Part shown: positions 37,505-43,191 of the stretch, in pieces
How the letters are laid out: each line of letters begins with the position of its first letter
Numbering within the stretch: position 1 is the stretch's first letter
Assembly (NCBI GenBank): GCA_944385925.1
Contig: CALWZE010000024.1
Span: 1-43,191 of the forward strand
Direction of reading: 5' to 3'
DNA length: 43,191 nucleotides
From: an uncultured Clostridia bacterium
Lineage (GTDB): Bacteria > Bacillota > Clostridia > Oscillospirales > Ruminococcaceae
Made by a program: the position numbers and the translations under genes
The notes under the pieces: generated by a model
What the model saw: the letters and a program-made list of their open reading frames with translations, nothing else
Databases searched by the model: none
Told to the model about the DNA's origin: nothing

Positions 37505-38962
37505 ATGCGTATGTTGGATGTTGTTATTATCGGCGGCGGCGTTGTCGGCTGTGCAGTCGCGCGGGAACTTTCCCGGTACGATCTGCGAATTCTTCTGCTT
37601 GAAAAAACGGCGGATATCTGCAACGGCCAAAGCAAGGCAAACACAGCTATTGTACACGGCGGCTATGACGCGCAGCCGGGAACCAATAAAGCCAAATTCA
37701 ATCTGTTGGGCAACGCGATGTTCGAACAGATTTGCACTGAACTGGAAGTGCCGTTTAAACGCAACGGATCTTTGGTCGTTGCGTTTGAGGGGGACGATGA
37801 GCAGATGATCGACCGGCTTTTTGAACGGGGACAGGAAAACGGCGTTCCGGGCCTTTCGATCATTGACCGTGAGGAGATTCTGCGCCGTGAACCGAACCTT
37901 AACCCGACTGCAAAGCGGGCGCTGCTGGTGCGCAATGCAGGAATCTGCTGTCCTTATGAACTGACCCAGGCCTATGCGGAAAATGCGGCCTGCAACGGAG
38001 CTGAATTTATTCGGGAAGCCGAAGTTACTTCAATTCTGCCAAATCCGCAGAGCGGATGGCTTGTACGCAGCATGGCAGGGGAATTCGAAACACGCGCGGT
38101 GATCAACTGTGCGGGTATCTATGCGGATAAAATTAACGATATGGTGTCGCAGGACCATTTCAGCATTCATCCGCGGCGGGGCGAATATTACATTGTTGAC
38201 AAAAAATATGCCGGTAAATTCACCTCAACGATATTTCAGATCCCGACCAGGCTTGGAAAAGGCATTCTTGTTGCGCCGACAGTAGACGGAACCATCCTGC
38301 TGGGACCGACTGCCGACGATATACAGGACCGGGATGATACCCGCTCAACTGCTGAGGGACTGAAAAAGGTCCTGGCTGGAGCAGGAAAAAGCTGGCCGGA
38401 GCTGCCGGGACGCGCATTTATCACCACCTTTTCCGGCGTGCGCGCGCACTGTGACCGTGATGATTTTATAATCGGTGAGGCGAAGGATGCGCCGCTTTTC
38501 TTCAACGCGGCCGGGATTGAATCGCCCGGACTCTCTTCCGCGCCGGCAATAGCGGATTATCTGGCGAAAATGGTTGCAAAGCGGCTTAAAGCGGCGCAGA
38601 ACCCCAACTTTGACCCGCATCGGGCCGCCATTCCGAAATTCCGTGAAATGAGCTGTCAGGAACGCAAATTGGCGATTGCAAAGAACCCGGATTTTGCGCG
38701 AATCGTATGCCGCTGTGAGACGGTCAGCGAAGCGGAAATTCGCGAATCCATTCGCAGGCCGGTCGGCGCGCGGACAGTTGACGGAGTCAAACGCAGAACA
38801 CGCGCCGGAATGGGGCGCTGCCAGGCTGGATTCTGCACCGCGCGTGTGGTTGAGATTCTCTGTGAGGAGCTTGGAAAGAGTCCGCTTGAAATCACAAAAT
38901 GCGGCGGTGAGTCCAAAATGCTGACGGGTTTCCTCTTCAATCGGGGAGGTGGGGAAGAATGA
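37505..38962 (+). CDS. FAD-dependent glycerol-3-phosphate dehydrogenase, GlpA-like
   Basis: A 485-residue flavoprotein. The N-terminal FAD motif is DVVIIGGGVVGCAVAREL, followed by the DAO-fold segment TAIVHGGYDAQPG and GEYYIVDK. The C-terminal BFD-type [2Fe-2S] domain carries IVCRCETVSEAEI and RAGMGRCQAGFC cysteines. This layout matches the Firmicute anaerobic glycerol-3-phosphate dehydrogenase large subunit, oxidising G3P to DHAP. The start directly abuts the glpK stop; an AAAGGAATAA site supports the first of two nearby ATGs. It overlaps the next gene by four bases. Confidence 0.9.
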   Translation: MRMLDVVIIGGGVVGCAVARELSRYDLRILLLEKTADICNGQSKANTAIVHGGYDAQPGTNKAKFNLLGNAMFEQICTELEVPFKRNGSLVVAFEGDDEQMIDRLFERGQENGVPGLSIIDREEILRREPNLNPTAKRALLVRNAGICCPYELTQAYAENAACNGAEFIREAEVTSILPNPQSGWLVRSMAGEFETRAVINCAGIYADKINDMVSQDHFSIHPRRGEYYIVDKKYAGKFTSTIFQIPTRLGKGILVAPTVDGTILLGPTADDIQDRDDTRSTAEGLKKVLAGAGKSWPELPGRAFITTFSGVRAHCDRDDFIIGEAKDAPLFFNAAGIESPGLSSAPAIADYLAKMVAKRLKAAQNPNFDPHRAAIPKFREMSCQERKLAIAKNPDFARIVCRCETVSEAEIRESIRRPVGARTVDGVKRRTRAGMGRCQAGFCTARVVEILCEELGKSPLEITKCGGESKMLTGFLFNRGGGEE

Positions 38963-40224
38963 AGCAGATAGATCTGCTGATTATCGGCGGCGGACCGGCC
39001 GGGCTCGCAGCCGCGGCTGCGGCTTATGAAAGCGGCTGCCGGGATATGCTTATTCTTGAACGGGAAGAAACGCTTGGCGGAATTCTCAAACAGTGCATTC
39101 ATAATGGTTTTGGCCTGCACACTTTCAAAGAGGAATTGACCGGCCCGGAGTATGCCCAAAGATATATTGACAAAATCCTGGAATATGGTATCCCTTATCA
39201 GACCGGTGCAATGGTTATTGAGATCACGCCGGAAAAAACAGTGACCTGTGTAAGCAGGGAAAAGGGACTGGAGCAGTTCAGCGCGCGAGCCATCATCCTT
39301 GCGATGGGATGCCGGGAACGCCCGCGCGGTTCGCTCGGCACGCCCGGGTGGCGCTGTGCCGGCGTTTACACTGCGGGAACCGCACAAAAATTTGTCAACC
39401 TGCAAGGCCTGATGCCTGGCAAAAGGGTCGTGATCCTCGGTTCGGGCGATATAGGGCTGATTATGGCGCGCCGCATGACCTTCAGCGGCGCCGAGGTGCT
39501 TGGCTGTGTCGAGCTGATGCCCTACAGCGCCGGCCTCAAGCGCAATATTGTGCAGTGCCTGGATGACTTCGACATTCCGCTTTATCTTAGTCATACGGTG
39601 ATTGACATTGAAGGAAAAGAGCGGTTAAGCGGCGTAACCATTGCAAAGGTGGACGGGGATCTCAAACCGATTCCCGGAACCGAAATTCATTTCGACTGCG
39701 ACACGCTTCTGCTGTCTGTCGGATTGATACCGGAAAACGAGCTGAGCGAGATGGCGGGTGTCAAACTCTCGCCGGCTACAAGCGGCGCAATCGTAGACGA
39801 TCGCCTGATGACCTCGGTCGAGGGGATTTTTTCCTGCGGCAATGTTCTGCATGTGCATGACCTGGTCGACTTTGTGTCCCAGGAATCTGCGCGTGCCGGA
39901 GAGAATGCGGCGGCTTATCTGGAAGGCAGGCTGGATATTTGTGCCCAAAGAATTCCGGTTGTGGCAGGCAGCGGTGTAAACGCGCTTGTTCCGCAGTATA
40001 TTTCCCAAAGCGCAAACTGCCCGACAACCATCATGTTCAGACCGCGGGCGGTGCGCAAAAACGCAGTTGTCCGTGTTTGTGTGGGTGATGAAGAACTGCT
40101 GCGAAAAAAGTATCGGGTGCTTGCGCCGGGTGAAATGGTGACCATGACGCTGCCTGCCGATTTCATGCAGCGCCAGGCTGCGCAGGCGCAGGGAGCCGAG
40201 GTCTTGGTGGAGGTGTTGGAATGA
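38959..40224 (+). CDS. FAD/NAD(P)-dependent oxidoreductase, second subunit of the G3P dehydrogenase module
   Basis: A 421-residue pyridine nucleotide-disulfide-type oxidoreductase. The FAD motif is DLLIIGGGPAGLAAAAAAYESG, a second nucleotide-binding site is VVILGSGDIGLIMARRMTFSGAEV, and the conserved GIFSCGNVLHVHDLVDFV lies near residue 290. It shares four bases (ATGA) with both neighbours. In Clostridia this gene regularly follows the GlpA-like gene and precedes DUF1667, and it is thought to pass electrons from the flavin to a carrier. Its exact acceptor is not known. Confidence 0.88.
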   Translation: MKQIDLLIIGGGPAGLAAAAAAYESGCRDMLILEREETLGGILKQCIHNGFGLHTFKEELTGPEYAQRYIDKILEYGIPYQTGAMVIEITPEKTVTCVSREKGLEQFSARAIILAMGCRERPRGSLGTPGWRCAGVYTAGTAQKFVNLQGLMPGKRVVILGSGDIGLIMARRMTFSGAEVLGCVELMPYSAGLKRNIVQCLDDFDIPLYLSHTVIDIEGKERLSGVTIAKVDGDLKPIPGTEIHFDCDTLLLSVGLIPENELSEMAGVKLSPATSGAIVDDRLMTSVEGIFSCGNVLHVHDLVDFVSQESARAGENAAAYLEGRLDICAQRIPVVAGSGVNALVPQYISQSANCPTTIMFRPRAVRKNAVVRVCVGDEELLRKKYRVLAPGEMVTMTLPADFMQRQAAQAQGAEVLVEVLE

Positions 40225-40574
40225 CCAGAGAATTGACCTGCATCGGATGCCCGATGGGATGCCGGATCTCCGCTGAAATTCAGGACGGCAAGATCATAAA
40301 GATTGAGGGAAACAGCTGCAATGTCGGAAAAAAATACGCCGAGGAAGAGCTCAGCTGCCCCAAAAGAATGGTGACCGCACTGGTTCAGGTGCAGGGAGCA
40401 CGGGAACCTCTATGCGTCAAGACACGCGAACCAATCGAGAAACGGTTGATTTTCGACTGTCTGCGCGAGTTGGAAAAAGTGTCTGTAGTTCGCCCGGTTC
40501 ATATTGGGCAGATCGTGCTGAAAAATGTTTGCGGTACCGGTGTAGACGTTGTGGCCACTAGAGAATATGACTGA
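40221..40574 (+). CDS. DUF1667 domain iron-sulfur or zinc protein
   Basis: A 117-residue protein. Four N-terminal cysteine positions (TCIGCPMGCRISAEI, NSCNVGKKYAEEELSCP) are arranged as in DUF1667. It always appears beside GlpA-like and FAD oxidoreductase genes and may bind an Fe-S cluster that links the module to an electron acceptor. It overlaps the previous gene by four bases and ends the operon. Confidence 0.88.
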   Translation: MTRELTCIGCPMGCRISAEIQDGKIIKIEGNSCNVGKKYAEEELSCPKRMVTALVQVQGAREPLCVKTREPIEKRLIFDCLRELEKVSVVRPVHIGQIVLKNVCGTGVDVVATREYD

Positions 40575-40670
40575 GTTGAAGCAGCTCTTTGAAAATCAGG
40601 CTCGATTTATAACCCTGGCTTTTTGCAAAAAAGAACAAGCTAATTCAGAATAGCAGTTTTTCTAAGTGAA

Positions 40671-40734
40671 AGGGCACCGCTGATTGGGAAATCGAAAATC
40701 GTGTGACATTTTCCCAAAAAGCGGAGCCTCTTTT
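40671..40734 (+). terminator. large imperfect hairpin after the glp operon, likely terminator
   Basis: AGG, CCGCT and TTGGGAAA on the left pair in order with TTTCCCAA, AGCGG and CCT on the right (40671-40729), with small bulges, followed by CTTTT. Short minus-strand frames across this site (40645-40853) have no ribosome sites and are not genes. Confidence 0.5.
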
Positions 40735-40953
40735 ACATGTCGTGAAGAGCACGTGAAATGTACCCGATGCTGCGGCGCTCTCTGCTGCAAATGTTTTTCG
40801 TGTGCTTGGGTTTTCATTAATCTGCATGTGAAAGAATTTAGACGGCCGCGCATAAAGATTTGATTTTTTCAGGAAAATTGCAACACTTTATCCTTATAGA
40901 GCGTCTGTCTATATAGACTAAAAATGGCACAAGGATGTGAAAAGGAGAAAAAA
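40735..40953. other. non-coding leader of the small ORF, with a 12-base palindrome
   Basis: The region holds GTCTATATAGAC at 40907-40918, an exact palindrome 36 bases before the TTG start of the next ORF. TTGCAA at 40878-40883 is a possible -35 but has no well-spaced -10. Confidence 0.4.
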
Positions 40954-41193
40954 TTGAAACTGAATCCAATTAATCTTCTGAAAATTTCTTCCATGAAAGA
41001 TAAATTCATCCAAAGACATACAAAATTCCCACTCTTTCTCTCAGCGGTCAAGCGTGCAGGGTTAGAGGAAGGAACGCTGATCTCTTTTAAAGTCACAGAA
41101 CCGGACGGCCATGTGATTCGCTCGAATATTCTCCTTGAAAAAGAAGACATTGAATTGCTTCGCCAGTTGGGTGATTTGGCAAACATGGACTGA
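40954..41193 (+). CDS. small protein of unknown function
   Basis: A 79-residue protein starting at TTG 40954, preceded by a strong AAAAGGAGAAAAA site. An in-frame ATG at 40924 lacks one. It is rich in Lys and contains a beta-like segment (TLISFKVTEPDGHVIRSN) and a C-terminal helical end (LEKEDIELLRQLGDLANMD). I do not recognise a family. It stands alone, with non-coding DNA on both sides. Confidence 0.6.
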   Translation: MKLNPINLLKISSMKDKFIQRHTKFPLFLSAVKRAGLEEGTLISFKVTEPDGHVIRSNILLEKEDIELLRQLGDLANMD

Positions 41194-41269
41194 ACAGCTT
41201 GGACGTTTTTAAAGAGATAATGAACCGATTTTTTAATTAAAAGCCCCTTTTAAAGTAATTGCGGCTTAA

Positions 41270-41401
41270 ATGAAGTTGGGAAATCCGCAGAATTTTAAAA
41301 GAGGAGCAGTAAAGGAAACAGCGGCACTCAATTCAATATCAGCTGATGGACTGGTGCAGAAGGTGATATCGATGTATCAGCGCATCGACTTTGCTCTGTA
41401 A
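41270..41401 (+). pseudogene. possible short ORF or coding remnant
   Basis: ATG 41270 opens 43 codons with protein-like composition (MKLGNPQNFKRG ... ISMYQRIDFAL) ending in TAA at 41399. The same frame stays open for 32 more codons after that stop (EGIEARTALFLERC and a hydrophobic end) to TGA near 41498. This could be a coding remnant broken by a stop, or chance. There is no ribosome site before the ATG. Confidence 0.2.
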
Positions 41402-41419
41402 GAAGGGATTGAAGCAAGA

Positions 41420-41443
41420 ACAGCGCTTTTTCTTGAGCGCTGT
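41420..41443. repeat. short hairpin upstream of the LCP gene
   Basis: ACAGCGCT (41420-41427) and AGCGCTGT (41436-41443) form an 8-bp stem around TTTTTCTTG-type loop bases. There is no T tract after it. Confidence 0.4.
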
Positions 41444-41571
41444 AGTATATGCTTATCCTGTTTCGTTATATTTATTGCCTGTTTTTGCTGTGCTGTTTGA
41501 CGCTCGAAACGGATATTGGTTGAGCGTGGCATAAACGGCAACAAGCGCATGGTGCGGGAGGTTTAATCAAA

Positions 41572-42918
41572 ATGAACGGCTGGATATTGGCCCTGATTTA
41601 TTTCTTTATCGGGCTTATCGGGGCTCTCGGGTCCGGTGCAGTCAAAAAAAAGAGCAACCTTTTTCTATGGACGCTTTTACTGGGGCTGCTCGCATTCGGA
41701 TGTAAATATTTTGAAGCCAAGGTCAGTTTTGCGGGCACCTTATCCCTTATCTGGGGCGGAATGACCATGTTGTGTGCCGGTAATTTTTTGATGCTGCTGA
41801 TTCGCTGCTGTAATACAGCGCGAAGCCGCCAGGATCAGCGAGCAAGACGAAGGGGCGCAGCTTCCGGCCGGTTGACACGGGAAAAAAGAAGAAAGCTTGC
41901 TGCACGGACGCTGTTTTTAGTGCCGTTGTGCCTGGTGTTTTGTACCGGCGGTGTTATGCTATATACCAGCCTGGGCACAAGCTCAGGTTCCGGTGTGCTG
42001 GATAATTCCATTTCGACGCCGGACACTTTGCGCAGCAAGACCATGAATATACTGATTTGCGGAATTGACAACGACCAGGCTGATGCCGCACATCAGCAAA
42101 ATATGACAGATGTGATCATGGTTGCAAGTATTGATTTTGAAAACCATAAGGCTTCGCTGCTTCAGATCCCGCGCGACACCTATGTTGGCGATGTCACGGC
42201 AACCGGAAAAATTAATGCAGTCTACAACAATGAAGATACGCCGCAGGAAAGCATAAATGCACTGGCAAGTCAGTTGTATGACATGATGAAGCTTCCGATT
42301 GACAACTATGTGACTATCACAATGGAAGGTTTTCGCAAAGCCGTAGATGTTCTGGGCGGCGTAGAAGTGAATCTCGAGCAGGAAATGGTATTTAACCTGC
42401 GTGACCCCAACGAGGTGATCGTCAATACAATCACCTTGCCGGCCGGACCCAATCTGCTCAACGGGGAGATGGCGGACTTGTTTGTGCGCTATCGCGACTA
42501 TGCGCGTGCTGACCTTGACCGCATGAATGTGCAGAGAATCTTTCTGGCGGCGCTGACGGACAAGCTGACCAACATGAGTGCCGGCAGCCTTCTGAGCGCA
42601 GTTACAACGGTATATCCTTATCTTGAAACAGATTTTTCTTTGGCAGAGCTGGCGGACCTCGCGATGCGTGCGAAAGAATTTTCCGCCTCAGATATAACCG
42701 CTGTGCGGGTGCCGGGTGAGCCGGTCAATGATTTTGGAGAGAATCATCAGTCGGTATTTACTTTACATAAAGAGGAACTGGCGCAGACGCTTAATGCCTA
42801 CATGCGTCCGCACGCTGATCCGGTAGATGCAGCTGAGCTCAAGGTGATCGAGCTGCAAAACACGACCGGTATCCTCGACCATTCCGAAGAAACGCTGGAT
42901 GGTTATATTGCCGCTTAG
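41572..42918 (+). CDS. LCP (LytR-CpsA-Psr) family protein with extra N-terminal membrane helices
   Basis: A 448-residue protein. LCP enzymes attach anionic polymers or glycans to peptidoglycan. The LCP domain begins near residue 158 (MNILICGIDN), with D180 in MTDVIMVASID, R201 in LLQIPRDTYVGD, GKINAVYN, and the arginine-rich LFVRYRDYARADLDRMNVQR near residues 303-322. Before it are four hydrophobic helices (about 3-21, 29-46, 52-77, 112-134), where most LCP proteins have one. A long basic stretch (83-110) separates the third and fourth helices. A GGGAGG site precedes the ATG. A terminator follows. Confidence 0.88.
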   Translation: MNGWILALIYFFIGLIGALGSGAVKKKSNLFLWTLLLGLLAFGCKYFEAKVSFAGTLSLIWGGMTMLCAGNFLMLLIRCCNTARSRQDQRARRRGAASGRLTREKRRKLAARTLFLVPLCLVFCTGGVMLYTSLGTSSGSGVLDNSISTPDTLRSKTMNILICGIDNDQADAAHQQNMTDVIMVASIDFENHKASLLQIPRDTYVGDVTATGKINAVYNNEDTPQESINALASQLYDMMKLPIDNYVTITMEGFRKAVDVLGGVEVNLEQEMVFNLRDPNEVIVNTITLPAGPNLLNGEMADLFVRYRDYARADLDRMNVQRIFLAALTDKLTNMSAGSLLSAVTTVYPYLETDFSLAELADLAMRAKEFSASDITAVRVPGEPVNDFGENHQSVFTLHKEELAQTLNAYMRPHADPVDAAELKVIELQNTTGILDHSEETLDGYIAA

Positions 42919-42933
42919 CAGTGCTTTATTAAA

Positions 42934-42981
42934 AAATCCTCTGCCGTATGCCGAAACAGGCTGTGGCGGAGGATTTTGTCT
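42934..42981 (+). terminator. terminator after the LCP gene
   Basis: AAATCCTC (42934-42941) pairs with GAGGATTT (42969-42976), with GCC/GGC inside, followed by TTGTCTTTTT. Confidence 0.8.
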
Positions 42982-43074
42982 TTTTATGGATTGGTTGAGA
43001 ATACCATCATCAGCTGTTTGCTAAAGATAATTTTGAAGAATAGAACGCAATAGAAGAGAAGAGAATTGGACCTG

Positions 43075-43191
43075 TTGACAAAGTCCCCCAAAACTCCAGA
43101 CCTATGGTATAATTGAAATAAGGAGGGATGGAGGATGATGGGACGGCAGAGCGGTCAGATAAGTATGTTGGTTCTGGACATAGAGGAACTA
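43075..43191 (+). mobile_element. left end of an IS1182-like insertion sequence, cut by the window
   Basis: The transposase frame at the edge belongs to the IS1182 family. The element boundary is set approximately at TTGACAAAG, near the start of the unusual C-rich stretch (AAGTCCCCCAAAACTCC). The true terminal inverted repeat cannot be confirmed without the right end. Confidence 0.55.
43135..43191 (+). CDS. IS1182-like transposase, first 19 codons only
   Basis: The frame begins ATG-ATG after AAGGAGGG and GGAGG, and reads MMGRQSGQISMLVLDIEEL. This start, with the QISM-x-x-LDIEEL pattern, is the conserved N terminus of IS1182-family DDE transposases. A TATAAT (43108-43113) lies 22 bases upstream of the start. 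The gene runs off the window, so intactness is unknown. Confidence 0.68.
   Translation, partial: MMGRQSGQISMLVLDIEEL

Larger units (their letters stand above)
41194..41571. other. mostly non-coding stretch before the LCP gene
   Basis: Contains a low-confidence 43-codon frame (41270-41401) and a short hairpin (41420-41443). No convincing promoter for the LCP gene is seen: the only TTGACG, near 41497, has no -10 at the right distance. Confidence 0.45.

Noticed and set aside
40645-40853. Two overlapping minus-strand frames after the glp operon
   Set aside because: They cover a long hairpin, lack ribosome sites and look non-protein-like.

Overview
The window looks like a chromosomal segment of an anaerobic Firmicute of class Clostridia, most likely an Oscillospirales (Ruminococcaceae-type) genome of moderate to high GC. 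This is inferred from strong Gram-positive Shine-Dalgarno sites, a T-box leader, an ECF-transporter core module, an oxygen-labile [4Fe-4S]-class IlvD, a GlpA-like anaerobic glycerol-3-phosphate oxidase with a DUF1667 partner, and the DUF5711/CvpA/ClpE-like gene set. No single marker fixes the species.

Region by region. (1) 1-3.2 kb: a possible gene tail, a long non-coding stretch with a good minus-strand terminator, threonine ammonia-lyase on the minus strand, and a divergent DUF815 AAA+ ATPase. (2) 3.4-9.06 kb, minus strand: the branched-chain amino acid operon ilvB-ilvN-ilvC-ilvD. It is driven by a near-consensus promoter and a complete T-box leader whose specifier I read as ATC (isoleucine). 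A very strong GC hairpin separates ilvC from ilvD. (3) 9.3-11.6 kb: a 54-residue small protein and an unusual ECF sigma factor fused through one membrane segment to about 340 extracytoplasmic residues. (4) 11.8-14.4 kb: a tRNA-Val(GAC) with a perfect consensus promoter and its own terminator, then a large DUF2142 membrane protein. (5) 14.8-26.98 kb, plus strand: a housekeeping run of ruvC-ruvA-ruvB, glmM, an RlmI-like methyltransferase, ecfA1-ecfA2-ecfT, truA, a DUF5711 protein, a CvpA-family protein and a ClpE-like unfoldase. Many of these genes overlap by 1-20 bases. (6) 27.3-33.6 kb: a BMP/PnrA-type nucleoside ABC importer (lipoprotein, double ATPase, two permeases), translationally coupled to a PHP-domain phosphoesterase and a calcineurin-like phosphoesterase. 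(7) 33.9-40.6 kb: ptsH-ptsI, then glycerol kinase and a three-gene glycerol-3-phosphate dehydrogenase module. (8) 40.6-43.2 kb: small ORFs in a largely non-coding stretch, an LCP-family cell-wall protein, and the first codons of an IS1182-like transposase cut by the window edge.

How the genes work together. The ilv operon and ilvA together make branched-chain amino acids, with the T-box sensing uncharged tRNA. The nucleoside importer operon probably brings in nucleosides, and the two phosphoesterases may handle phosphorylated species. HPr and EI supply PEP-derived phosphate to sugar PTS permeases that are not encoded here, and glpK to DUF1667 channels glycerol through glycerol-3-phosphate to dihydroxyacetone phosphate.

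No phage, CRISPR or defence system is visible. The items most worth a second look are the membrane-anchored sigma fusion, the HPr with Arg in place of regulatory Ser46, and the intrinsic terminator lying 15 bases before the glpK start codon.
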